Assembly (NCBI GenBank): GCA_018882965.1
Contig: VEQY01000011.1
Coordinates: forward strand, 1-64,000
Reading direction: 5' to 3'
From: Mycobacterium sp.
GTDB taxonomy: Bacteria; Actinomycetota; Actinomycetes; Mycobacteriales; Mycobacteriaceae
Length of the DNA stretch: 64,000 bases
Shown: one piece after another, positions 40,254 through 48,240 of the stretch
Numbering within the stretch: the first letter of the stretch is position 1
How the letters are laid out: each line of letters starts with the position of its first letter
Notes under the pieces: generated by a model
Database searches by the model: none
The model's input: only the letters and a program-made list of their open reading frames with translations
Told to the model about the DNA's origin: nothing
Made by a program: the position numbers and the translations under genes

Positions 40254-41163
40254 TACGCCGCGCCGAGGTGGCGGTGGCGGCGAGGTCGCGCAGCCTGCGG
40301 TTGACCTCGGCGGGATGCTCGAGCATCGCGCAGTGGCCACCGGGCATCTCGACCAACTCGACGAGGTTCGGTGCGGCTGCGGCGATCTTGCGGGACTGAC
40401 ACATCGGCAGCAGGCGGTCCCGGGTGCTGCCGATCACCAGGGTCGGTACGGTCAGGCCGCTTAGATCGATGTGCCGCGAGCCCATCTCGTCGACCAGCAC
40501 CCGCGCCCACGCGCCCCGGCCGGCGGGCGCGGTCGCGGCGAACAGGTCGTGCAGGAAGTCGCAGATGGCCGGGTCAGCATGCTCGTCGACCGCCATCATC
40601 CGCAGAAACCACCGGCTCCCGGGCTGTGCGCCACGGAACAGCGGCGCACCGCCCAGCGCCCGGACCATGTTGCGCGCGGCCATGATTCGCGCGGGCGCAA
40701 CCACTCCGGGCACCCGCAACAACCGGATTTCCTTGAGCAAGTCGCCGGTGGTCGTATTGATCAGCGCAACCGCATCGGCGCGTCGCGACACGCTCTCCGG
40801 AAAGCGCCGCGACCACGAACTGATGGCGATACCGCCCATCGAGTGGCCCGCGATCAGGGCGCGCTCCCCGGGCCGCAGCGCCGCGTCGAGCACCGCGTCG
40901 AGATCGGCGGCCAAGTGGTCGAGGCTGTAGGCCTTGGGCCCGGGCACCTCGCTGCGACCGTGGCCGCGGTGGTCGTAGGCGATCACCCGGAAATCCCGCG
41001 CGAGGTCGTTGATCTGCTCGTGCCAGACCCGGATCGAGCAGGTGATGCCGTGTGCCAGAACGATGGGATAGCCGCGGCGGGGGCCGAACACCTCGGCATG
41101 CAGGGCGGTCCCGTCGGCCGCCCGCACGGCCAGGACCTTGCTAGGCGGCAAGCTGGCGTGCAT
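40246..41163 (-). CDS. Alpha/beta hydrolase (Rv3171c, 'Hpx'-like)
   Basis: 305 residues from ATG 41163. Hydrolase landmarks: [20 protein letters not shown] (oxyanion), [16 protein letters not shown], nucleophile Ser108 in [21 protein letters not shown] with the acid, and [12 protein letters not shown] with the catalytic His. It is annotated elsewhere as a non-haem haloperoxidase, but these motifs are those of ordinary serine esterases. No signal peptide. Substrate unknown. Confidence 0.87.
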   Translation of the reverse strand: MHASLPPSKVLAVRAADGTALHAEVFGPRRGYPIVLAHGITCSIRVWHEQINDLARDFRVIAYDHRGHGRSEVPGPKAYSLDHLAADLDAVLDAALRPGERALIAGHSMGGIAISSWSRRFPESVSRRADAVALINTTTGDLLKEIRLLRVPGVVAPARIMAARNMVRALGGAPLFRGAQPGSRWFLRMMAVDEHADPAICDFLHDLFAATAPAGRGAWARVLVDEMGSRHIDLSGLTVPTLVIGSTRDRLLPMCQSRKIAAAAPNLVELVEMPGGHCAMLEHPAEVNRRLRDLAATATSARRIS

Positions 41164-41228
41164 CGAGGCTCCTCGCCGAAGCGGTGTCGGTGCCGCTCCT
41201 TCGGAGAGGATAACCGCTCAGAACCCCG

Positions 41229-41234
41229 ATTCTA
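41229..41234 (-). promoter_or_regulatory. Possible -10 box for the Rv3171c-like gene
   Basis: On the minus strand the hexamer is TAGAAT, matching TANNNT, about 66 bp upstream of the ATG at 41163. It lies in an AT-rich patch of the 225-bp divergent region 41164-41388. No clear -35 is visible. The rest of that region shows no gene or RNA. Confidence 0.35.
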
Positions 41235-41388
41235 AGCAAAATCTCAGTATTGTGCACCCCGTTTCGGCCGGAATTTTCGTGGCTCACCAGCCCCACCAGT
41301 GACTTGCGCCCCGCCGCACCCGACACGCCGTCATCGGCCCGCGGGTTTGCGCCTCACCCCCGCAGCCGACCACCCATACTTGGGCGCG

Positions 41389-42063
41389 ATGAACACACCG
41401 TTTGTTCGCGCCGCCGCCGTCGTCGGCGTCCTCGCCATCGCGACCGCGGTGGCGGTGAGCTGCTCGCAGGCCCGTGAGATCGGTAGCGACATCGCGTCCA
41501 GCGCCCAGAGCATCGGCTCCTCGGCGGCCAGCGCCGCCAGCAGCGCGGCCAGCGCGGTCGGCAGCGCGGCGGGCAGCGCCGCCAGCAGTGCAGCCAGCGC
41601 GGCCAGCAGCGCCGCGAGCAGCGCGGGCAATGCCGCCTCGAGCGTGGTCTCCTCGGTGCTCAGCGGTGCGCCCACCACGGTCAGCGCACCCGGCGTCGGC
41701 GAGGTGACGCTCGACGGGGCCACCGCCGAGGCCTACCAGAAAGCCGGCGGAGAGGCGGCGTTGGGAGCGCCGACCGCGCAGCCGCAGCAGATCGGCGACG
41801 GCACCGCGGTGGCGTTCACCAACGGCACCATCTACTCCTCCCCCTCCACCGGGGCGCACGTCGTCCGCGGCGAGATCCTGCGGGCCTACCTTGCCGCCGG
41901 CGGCCCCACCGGCGAGCTGGGCTTCCCCACCGGGGAGCAGACCGAGAGCGGCGGCGGGCCGACGGTGTCCGGCGGCGGATGGACCAGCCCGTTCCAAAAC
42001 GGCACCGTGTCGTGGGTCAACAAGGGCAACGGCGTCTTCGGCGCAACCGTCAGCGCCAAGTAG
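41389..42063 (+). CDS. Ser/Ala-repeat lipoprotein with LGFP cell-wall repeats
   Basis: 224 residues. An N-terminal hydrophobic segment ends in VAVSC, an acceptable lipobox with lipidated Cys25. Residues about 34-93 are almost entirely Ser, Ala and Gly in SAAS/SAASAAS blocks, probably a flexible or helical stalk through the wall. The C-terminal 120 residues carry LGFP-type repeats (GEAALGAPTAQPQ, GELGFPTGEQ, each followed by an aromatic/Gly stretch such as GGGWTSPFQNGTVSW). LGFP modules occur in cell-wall-attached proteins of corynebacteria and mycobacteria. Suggests a lipoprotein reaching from the membrane to the peptidoglycan/arabinogalactan. The ATG at 41389 gives the full signal peptide. 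Confidence 0.82.
   Translation: MNTPFVRAAAVVGVLAIATAVAVSCSQAREIGSDIASSAQSIGSSAASAASSAASAVGSAAGSAASSAASAASSAASSAGNAASSVVSSVLSGAPTTVSAPGVGEVTLDGATAEAYQKAGGEAALGAPTAQPQQIGDGTAVAFTNGTIYSSPSTGAHVVRGEILRAYLAAGGPTGELGFPTGEQTESGGGPTVSGGGWTSPFQNGTVSWVNKGNGVFGATVSAK
41515..41640 (+). repeat. Low-complexity Ser/Ala-coding repeat region
   Basis: Short imperfect repeats of GCCAGC/GCGGCC/AGCGCG units encode the Ser/Ala stalk of the LGFP lipoprotein. The repetitive, GC-extreme stretch is prone to length variation. Confidence 0.7.
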
Positions 42064-42117
42064 CCGAATAGGCAGCGCATTTCCCAAGCAGGCCGACGAG
42101 GCGCGGGCCGGCCCGGG

Positions 42118-43005
42118 CTACGGCTGCACGGCTTTGGCGACCGCGACGCAAGTGGTCAGCCACCTCGGATCGGCCCCGTCGGTCAGTGCCGACGCCGCGT
42201 TGTGCATCATCCGCACGACCACCCAGGCGCGGGCCCGCTCGGCGTCGAAGCCGGCGGTTTCCACGAGCACCGCGAAGCGCCGGCACACGCCGGCGCGCAC
42301 ATCCCCGGCGATGTCCTCCCACCGGTTCCACAGCATCGGCGCGATCTCGTAGTGCGGGTCACCGTTGAGAGGTTTGGGATCGATCACCAGCCACGGCTCG
42401 CGCGAACCGGCCAGCACGTTGCCGTAATGCAGGTCGGTGTGCAGCAGCCGGTCGGCGACGGCACGATCGCCGGCGAGGTCTCGACCCAGCGCGACGGCCT
42501 GCTCGACGAGCCGTCGCGGAATGGGCGCAGCGCGGGGCAGCTCGGCTAGCTCGGTGGTCCATCGCGCGACGGCGGACGACAGCGGACGCACCCGGGGTGA
42601 CGCCGGGACGTGCAGACGCCCGTAGAGTCCGGCGACCACACGGCACGCCTGCAGGTCGCTCACCGCGCGCAGATCGTCGGGCCCCAGGCGTTCCAGCAGC
42701 AGGGCCCGCACGCGGGGATCGGCGGCGAGCAGATGCACGGCTCCGCGACCACCCCAACGTCGCAGCGCGATGTGCTCGTGCTCGGATTCCTCGTCGGGAA
42801 AGCCGACTTTGAGCACGGCGGACGCGTCGTCGGCGGTTCGTACCGGAACAACCACCGAACAGTGCCCGTTGGTCGGTGTTCCCTCGGGCCGTAGGTTCCA
42901 CTGCGCGAACAGGTTTCGCAGGGTGGGCGCCAGTCCGTCCACCCACGCCGACCAGTCCGGACCGCGCGCAGCCATCGCGGTGACGGCAGCGGGAATCGCG
43001 GTCAC
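42118..43005 (-). CDS. APH(6)/hydroxyurea-type antibiotic kinase family protein
   Basis: 295 residues, GTG start. Streptomycin-6-kinase-like family: SVVVPVRTADDASAVLKVGF (nucleotide-binding strand and Lys), LLLERLGP hinge, and RLLHTDLHYGNVLAG with catalytic Asp191 and Asn196. WLVIDPKPLNGDPHYEIAPM carries metal Asp209 and the family-specific continuation. Catalytically complete. Real substrate unknown; some members phosphorylate streptomycin, most are uncharacterised. It overlaps the 74-residue gene upstream by GTGA, suggesting one transcript with it. Confidence 0.83.
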   Translation of the reverse strand: MTAIPAAVTAMAARGPDWSAWVDGLAPTLRNLFAQWNLRPEGTPTNGHCSVVVPVRTADDASAVLKVGFPDEESEHEHIALRRWGGRGAVHLLAADPRVRALLLERLGPDDLRAVSDLQACRVVAGLYGRLHVPASPRVRPLSSAVARWTTELAELPRAAPIPRRLVEQAVALGRDLAGDRAVADRLLHTDLHYGNVLAGSREPWLVIDPKPLNGDPHYEIAPMLWNRWEDIAGDVRAGVCRRFAVLVETAGFDAERARAWVVVRMMHNAASALTDGADPRWLTTCVAVAKAVQP

Positions 43006-43226
43006 GAACCGACCAGCCGCTCCAACTCCGCCGCATCGTTGCTCGCCAGCATTCCGGTCAGCAGCAGCATGAGCCCGCGATCGGCCAGCAACGCATCGAA
43101 GGTGTAGGTCTCGTCCGGATACCCGCTGGACTCCCGATTCCAGGCGTTGCGGAAGAACAGCACCTCCCGCTTCTCGGTATCCACCTCGATCTGGTGGTCG
43201 GTATAGGGCACCGTGAAGGACGCCAT
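43002..43226 (-). CDS. Small hypothetical protein
   Basis: 74 residues, ATG 43226. Sequence features: FTVPYTDHQIEVDTEKREVL, then FRNAWNRESSGYPDETYTF and a C-terminal helix (LLLTGMLASNDAAELERL). No signal peptide or membrane helix. I do not recognise a family. Its stop overlaps the start of the APH(6)-like kinase (GTGA) and its start is 9 bp from the upstream lipoprotein gene stop, so the three minus-strand genes probably form one operon. Coding is supported by these couplings and balanced composition. Confidence 0.65.
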   Translation of the reverse strand: MASFTVPYTDHQIEVDTEKREVLFFRNAWNRESSGYPDETYTFDALLADRGLMLLLTGMLASNDAAELERLVGS

Positions 43227-43235
43227 CGGCTCAGG

Positions 43236-44720
43236 CTACGGGTTGGGCGGGCAGGTGAAGACCTGCTCGGCGGGCAGCGTGCCCTCTTTGAGGAATGCGA
43301 TGAGGGCCTCGTCGGCGCAGATGTTCTGCGAACTTGCCAGATGACCCGGTCCGGGCGCGACCAGCAGCGAGGACCCGCTGATCTGGTCGTGCAGGGACTG
43401 CGCCCACTCCAATGGCGTGGCGGGATCCCCGGCGGTGTTGAGGATCAGCACCTGACCCGCACCCTTGGGGTTGACCGGTCCCGGCTTGCGGACCGACGGC
43501 ACCGGCCAGGACTCGCACGGAGCCAGGGACCACGCCCGGTTGCCGCCGCTGACCGGACTCTCCTGCGCCCACACCGGGGCCAGTCGCTCGGGTGCCTGCG
43601 GATCACGCGCGACGGCGAAGTCCGTGCACACCACCGACAGGTACTCCGAGTCGGCGGGGTTGACCATCAGGTCGGGCGAGTAGGCGGCATCCACGACCGC
43701 CGGCCAGTCACCGGCCAGCGCCTTGGCGAGCACCGCGCGCAGGCTCGGCCATCCGCTCATCGGCTGGTACTGCGAGGACTCGACGAGCGCGAGCATCCGC
43801 GATCCCGACAGCTGACGGCCGTCGGGCCCGACGTAGGGCTGGCGGTCGAGCTGGCCGATCAGGTCGGTGATCGTTCGCACCGCGTTGTCCACCGGGCCCG
43901 TCAGCGCACAGTCGCTCTGGCGCAGGCAGTCCGACGCGAACGCGGTCACGCTCGCCTGCATGCCCCTGGCTTGGGCGTGCCGGACTTCCCGGTAGTCCAG
44001 CTGCGGCGCCATGACCGAGTCCAGCGCGATGCGGCTGGTGCGCTCCGGGAAGGTCTGGGCGTACAGCGCTCCGACGAACGTTCCGTAGGAGTAGCCCAGG
44101 AAGCTGGTCTTCTCGAAGCCCATCGCAGCGCGGATCGCATCCATGTCCCGGGCGACGTTCTCGGTTCCCAGCGCACTGAGCACGGTGCTGAACTGGCGTT
44201 CGCACGCATCGCCGATGGAGGCGGCGAGGTCCTGCCGGCGCTGGCGGTCGGCGTCGGACAGCGGCACGCTCGGCTGATCGAAGATCGCCGCTTTCTGCTC
44301 GTCGTCGAGACAGGACACCGCCGGGACCGACCCGCCTGTCCCGCGCGGATCGAAGGACACCACGGTGTAGACGTCGGAGAACGTCGAGTAGTACTCCCAG
44401 CCCGACCGGAGATCACCCACACCGCTGACTCCGGGACCACCCGGGTTCATCAGCAACAGCTGCGGCTTCTCCGCAGTGGCAGGGATCCTGATCAGCGGGA
44501 CGGTGAAGGTCGGTCCATCGAGACGGTTGTAGTCGTAGGGCACGGCGATGGTCGCGCATTCCAGCCGGGCCTCCGGCGCGGGCGGAGGCTCCGAGCAGGG
44601 GCCCCACGCCGAGATCACCGGGTCGGTCTTGGCGGGCTCGGTCCGCGGAGGGGCTGACGAACACCCGGTGAGCAGCGCCAACATCGTCAGCGAGAGACCC
44701 GCCGAACGCCGCGCCGACAT
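43236..44720 (-). CDS. Lipoprotein serine hydrolase, Hip1/CaeA-like (peptidase S33 family)
   Basis: 494 residues. Lipobox LLTGC with Cys20, so exported and lipid-anchored. Alpha/beta hydrolase core: LLMNPGGPGVSGVGDLR (oxyanion loop), VVSFDPRGTGGS, nucleophile Ser211 in FLGYSYGTFVGALYAQ, and VLILNTAGDPATPLEWAQSL near the acid. The catalytic His is expected in APGPGHLASSQ. Paired cysteines (for example CLRQSDC and those in the C-terminal lid) fit an extracytoplasmic enzyme. M. tuberculosis relatives Rv2223c/Rv2224c (Hip1) are cell-envelope serine proteases/esterases with this organisation. Probably cleaves peptides or esters at the envelope. Confidence 0.87.
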   Translation of the reverse strand: MSARRSAGLSLTMLALLTGCSSAPPRTEPAKTDPVISAWGPCSEPPPAPEARLECATIAVPYDYNRLDGPTFTVPLIRIPATAEKPQLLLMNPGGPGVSGVGDLRSGWEYYSTFSDVYTVVSFDPRGTGGSVPAVSCLDDEQKAAIFDQPSVPLSDADRQRRQDLAASIGDACERQFSTVLSALGTENVARDMDAIRAAMGFEKTSFLGYSYGTFVGALYAQTFPERTSRIALDSVMAPQLDYREVRHAQARGMQASVTAFASDCLRQSDCALTGPVDNAVRTITDLIGQLDRQPYVGPDGRQLSGSRMLALVESSQYQPMSGWPSLRAVLAKALAGDWPAVVDAAYSPDLMVNPADSEYLSVVCTDFAVARDPQAPERLAPVWAQESPVSGGNRAWSLAPCESWPVPSVRKPGPVNPKGAGQVLILNTAGDPATPLEWAQSLHDQISGSSLLVAPGPGHLASSQNICADEALIAFLKEGTLPAEQVFTCPPNP

Positions 44721-44789
44721 GACCTAACTTGTAGCACGCGGGTATTCGGCTCGATCGTCCGCCTCGGGTCTGCGGCGGGCGGACAACAC

Positions 44790-46205
44790 CTACGCCTGAT
44801 CGGGCGCCCGATCGGACTGGCGGGCCAGTGCGACGGCGATCACCGTCGTCAGGGCGGCCATCAGGATCCCGATCAGCGCGCAGCCGCCGGCCAGGCTGGA
44901 GGTGAACGCCCCGTCGTCGACCGACCCGGAGAAGTTCGCCGGTGCGCCGCTGAACACCAGATACAGCACCGAGATGAGACTGCCGATGATCGCGATACCC
45001 AGGGCGGTGCCCAGCTCGAACGATGTCTCCGAGACTCCGGTGGCCGCACCGGTGCGATCCGCGCTGGCACTCATCAGCACCAGATCCGAGGCGCTCGTCA
45101 CCACCAACCCGAACGAGAACCCCAGCAGAATCAGCGGAATGACCATCGCCGGATAGGAGATCGGCACCGCCAATCCGAGCAGCACCAGCCCGGCGGTACC
45201 GGCCGACAATCCGATCAGCAGGGCGCGCCGGTGTCCCCACCGACCGAGCAGGTGCGCCGCGCTGGAGGCGGTGACCAGACTGGCAAGCGACTCCGGCAGG
45301 GTCGCCATACCGGACTGTAGCGGCGAGAAACCTTCCACCTGGCGAAGGAAGATCGGCAGGAAGAACAGCACTCCGGTGTTGGCGAACACGATGATCAGCT
45401 GGGCGAGGATGGAAGCACTGAATCCTTTCTGCGAGAACAGATTCAGATCAAGCAGTGGGACGGGCAGTCGCACCTGACGGCGCAGAAAAACCACCAGCAG
45501 CAGCGCGCCCGCTATCAGGGCAAGGTAGGCCGGCCAGAAACCGAGTCCGGAGTGCGCGAGTTCCTTGATGCCGAACACCACGGCCAGCAGGCCTGCCGTG
45601 GAGTAGACCACCGAGAGCGGATCGAGCGGATGACGGGTATCGCTGCGCGCCTCCGGCAGTACCGCCCATCCGATCGCCAGGATCAGCAGCACGACCGGAA
45701 CATTGACCAGCAGTACCGACCCCCAATAGAAGTGCTCCAGCAGCAATCCGGCAATGGTGGGACCCAGCGCTGCGCCGGCCGCGCCGCTGGCGCTCCAGAT
45801 TCCGACCGCGCGGATGCGTTGACGGTCGTCGGGGAAGATGGTGCGCAGCAGCGCCAGCGTCGAGGGCATCAGGCCGGCGCCCGCCAGACCTTGGAGTGCC
45901 CGAGCGGCGATCAACAGCTCGGCGGTGGGCGCAACGGCGGCGGCCACCGACGTCACACCGAAGGCGACGGCGGCAAGCAGCAGCAGACGCTTGCGCCCGA
46001 TCCGGTCTCCGACGTTGCCCATCGTGATGAGCAGGCCCGCGATCACGAACGCGTAGATGTCGCCGATCCAGAGGACCTGGTTGTAGGTCGGTCGCAGTTG
46101 CTCGGTGATCGCCGGGACCGCAACGCTGATCACCGTGCCGTCGACGGCGACCATGAGCACGGCCAGACACAGGGCGAACAGCGCCGCCCGCTGACGAGAG
46201 GTCAT
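44790..46205 (-). CDS. DHA2-type (14-TM) MFS drug exporter
   Basis: 471 residues from ATG 46205; the frame is open further upstream only as shadow. The first helix has LAVLMVAVDGTVISVAVPAI (motif D1 of the EmrB/QacA group, with the membrane Asp). Then WIGDIYAFVIAGLLITMGNV, GDRIGRKRLLLL (motif A between TM2 and TM3), and GLMPSTLALLRTIFP (motif C region). This predicts proton-coupled export of a lipophilic compound. The start shares one base with the stop of the upstream small membrane-protein gene. Confidence 0.88.
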   Translation of the reverse strand: MTSRQRAALFALCLAVLMVAVDGTVISVAVPAITEQLRPTYNQVLWIGDIYAFVIAGLLITMGNVGDRIGRKRLLLLAAVAFGVTSVAAAVAPTAELLIAARALQGLAGAGLMPSTLALLRTIFPDDRQRIRAVGIWSASGAAGAALGPTIAGLLLEHFYWGSVLLVNVPVVLLILAIGWAVLPEARSDTRHPLDPLSVVYSTAGLLAVVFGIKELAHSGLGFWPAYLALIAGALLLVVFLRRQVRLPVPLLDLNLFSQKGFSASILAQLIIVFANTGVLFFLPIFLRQVEGFSPLQSGMATLPESLASLVTASSAAHLLGRWGHRRALLIGLSAGTAGLVLLGLAVPISYPAMVIPLILLGFSFGLVVTSASDLVLMSASADRTGAATGVSETSFELGTALGIAIIGSLISVLYLVFSGAPANFSGSVDDGAFTSSLAGGCALIGILMAALTTVIAVALARQSDRAPDQA

Positions 46206-46738
46206 CAGCGAAGCGCGTTGTCGAGTATCGACGCGGTGAGGATGTAGGCGGAATGGCTGCCGAGCGAACTGATCTGCGCGTCGACCGGCCAGCGCCACGG
46301 CACCGGCGTGCGTCCGAGCAGGGGGAAGGCTACCGAGGTCATCGTCATCAGGGCGGTACCGAACAACGCGGTGGCGTGCGGCTCGCGAAGACGGTTGCGC
46401 AGCAGCACGTGCACGATTCCGAACGCCGATCCGTAGGTCCAGCGCAGCGCCAGGGTGATCGCTCCCGCTTCCCGCGGTGTCGGCTCGGGCAGGTTGAGAA
46501 TGGAAGCCACGATCTGCCCGGGAACGATGCTGTCGTCGTAGTCCAGACCTTCTTTCGACCACAAACCTGGAACGGGGGTGCCGTCGGCGAGCGTCTTGAC
46601 GCCGGTGTACTTGCCGCGCCGCAGAGCCCGTTCGAGGTGGTACCAGATCGCCATCGCCGCCGTCCCGGAGACGCCGGCCACCAGTCCCCGGGTCAGCCAG
46701 GGCAACTGCGGCAGGCGTCGTTCCGACAGGGCGGGCAC
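46205..46738 (-). CDS. Hypothetical membrane protein
   Basis: 177 residues with GTG 46738 as the most reasonable start; an upstream start at 46909 would overlap the lyase-like gene by about 150 bp. Predicted membrane segments lie near residues 13-30 (LVAGVSGTAAMAIWYHLE), 85-105 (LRWTYGSAFGIVHVLL) and 115-140 (TALFGTALMTMTSVAFPLLG). I do not recognise a family. It is coupled to the MFS exporter by a one-base stop/start overlap, so both are probably made together. Confidence 0.65.
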   Translation of the reverse strand: MPALSERRLPQLPWLTRGLVAGVSGTAAMAIWYHLERALRRGKYTGVKTLADGTPVPGLWSKEGLDYDDSIVPGQIVASILNLPEPTPREAGAITLALRWTYGSAFGIVHVLLRNRLREPHATALFGTALMTMTSVAFPLLGRTPVPWRWPVDAQISSLGSHSAYILTASILDNALR

Positions 46739-46757
46739 TGCCGAAGGATAACCCCGG

Positions 46758-48092
46758 CTAGAACAGCCAGCCGCCGAACCCGAGATGGCGGCCGACCGAA
46801 TCACCGGCCGCGGTCGAGTATTTGGTGCCGTACATCGTGTTGATCGCCAGCGCCAGGTAGCGGCCGTTGGAGTAGCCCGACGGACCGCCGTTGCGCTGCA
46901 GGAACTCATAGGCCCGCCGCAGCGCCTGATCCTCGAAGTTGGTGAAATCGGTGCCCTGCGCCCTCAGCATCATGTTGATCGCCAGCAGGGCGTCCAGCGA
47001 CTCCTCGGTGTAGGCGCGGCCGGCCAGGTCGAGCTTGCAGCACGGCCCGGCCGGCACCGAGGAGTTGCGCAGCGCGTCGAGGATGATCGCCCCGCTGCGC
47101 GGGTTGCCCGGGACAGCCGGGTTGATGCCGCGCTGCAGGGTCGGGGTCATGTCCCAGCCACGGCCCGGGGAGCTGCCGGTCAGGAGGTTGCCGGCCCAGG
47201 TGTAGCCGGAGGTCGGTTTGAAGGCCGGCCATGGCGAGGTGACGTCGCCCAGGAAGCGGCGGTAGATGGTGATGTCGCGCTGGACGGCGGCCTCGTCATC
47301 GAGGACGAGGCTGATGGCCAGGTGGCTGGACAGCGCGTAGGCGTTCCAGTTGCTCGCCGAGTCACCGGAGGTGATCTCCAGGTTGGGCCAGCGGGTGTTT
47401 CCGGGGAACACCCGCTCGCGGGCGCCGCGCAGAAACTCCTCCCAGGTCTTGCCGTTGGCGGTGACGGTGCTCAGCGGCATGTCCACCAGATCGGCGGCCA
47501 CCACGTAGCCGAACACGTTGCGGGCGAAGGGCAGCACGACCGGTTTGGTCGTGCCGGATTTCAGCTCGGTGCCCGGCGCTTTGCTCACCGCGGCGATCAC
47601 CTTGTCGCGGTAGGCGACGTCGCCGGTTCGGGCGTAGACCAACGCGGCGGCCAGCACCTTGGTCTGAGTGGAGCTGTTCAACGCCAGCAGATCCGGGGTG
47701 CCCCAGCTGCTGTCGGCCTGCTTCTTCAGGAAGTCCCATCCGGCACCGCTGGTCGGCTTGGCCATCAGATCCGAAGCACGGATCAGCACGGAGTCCCGCG
47801 GGGCCGGGGCCGGGGCCGAGGCCTGAGGGGTGGCCGAGCCCGCCGAGGGCCGCGGTGTCACCGCGGTGGCGGCGGGCCGTGCGGCCGTGCTGGGCTTACC
47901 CGCCCGGCGGGCCGACGCGCTCACCGCGCCGGCGCGGCTGTCGGTGGCCCCGGCGGAACTCGTCTGGACGCTGGCCGCAGCCGCCTCGTCGGACGCCGCC
48001 GATGCAGTTGCGGCGACACCGACGCCCAGGGCGACCCCCGCGCCCAGGAGTACCGCCAGGGCGCCCACGCGCCCGACCCCCATCGCTGCCAC
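46758..48092 (-). CDS. Secreted alginate-lyase-like polysaccharide lyase
   Basis: 444 residues from GTG 48092, chosen because AGGGGA lies 6-7 bases upstream; ATG 48083 is the alternative. Signal peptide about 1-40 (GALAVLLGAGVALGVGVAAT then ASA), followed by a Pro/Ala/Ser linker to about residue 85. The catalytic part is an alpha/alpha-toroid like alginate lyases: DSVLIRASDLMAKPTSGAGW, LAAALVYARTGDVAYRDKV, and SNWNAYALSSHLAISLVLDD, where Asn-Trp-Asn and His match the usual Asn/His catalytic cluster. YTWAGNLLTGSSPGRGWDMT follows. Mycobacteria are not known to degrade alginate; a wall or environmental uronic-acid polymer is possible. Assignment is by fold-level resemblance. Confidence 0.72.
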   Translation of the reverse strand: MAAMGVGRVGALAVLLGAGVALGVGVAATASAASDEAAAASVQTSSAGATDSRAGAVSASARRAGKPSTAARPAATAVTPRPSAGSATPQASAPAPAPRDSVLIRASDLMAKPTSGAGWDFLKKQADSSWGTPDLLALNSSTQTKVLAAALVYARTGDVAYRDKVIAAVSKAPGTELKSGTTKPVVLPFARNVFGYVVAADLVDMPLSTVTANGKTWEEFLRGARERVFPGNTRWPNLEITSGDSASNWNAYALSSHLAISLVLDDEAAVQRDITIYRRFLGDVTSPWPAFKPTSGYTWAGNLLTGSSPGRGWDMTPTLQRGINPAVPGNPRSGAIILDALRNSSVPAGPCCKLDLAGRAYTEESLDALLAINMMLRAQGTDFTNFEDQALRRAYEFLQRNGGPSGYSNGRYLALAINTMYGTKYSTAAGDSVGRHLGFGGWLF

Positions 48093-48134
48093 CGATTTCC
48101 CCTGAGAATCAACTGAAAATAACCTGTGTGGCAA

Positions 48135-48140
48135 ATAGTA
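48135..48140 (-). promoter_or_regulatory. Likely -10 box for the secreted lyase-like gene
   Basis: TACTAT on the minus strand, in an AT-rich patch, about 42 bp upstream of the chosen GTG; the implied leader of about 36 nt contains AGGGGA. No clear -35. Confidence 0.4.
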
Positions 48141-48240
48141 AACCGAGTTCGCGCAGCATGTCGACCCCGGGTCTGGGTGGATTTTCAGCCCTGCAGGCAA
48201 ACCCGCCCGCGGGGCCGCTCCCACCCCGCATGATGGCCTG

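Noticed and set aside
41164..41388. The largest gap, searched for a tRNA or small RNA
   Set aside because: No cloverleaf, T-loop sequence or strong terminator was visible; it looks like a divergent promoter region.
42118..43005. Calling a streptomycin-resistance gene
   Set aside because: The kinase family is right, but sequence alone does not show drug specificity, and chromosomal family members are mostly uncharacterised.
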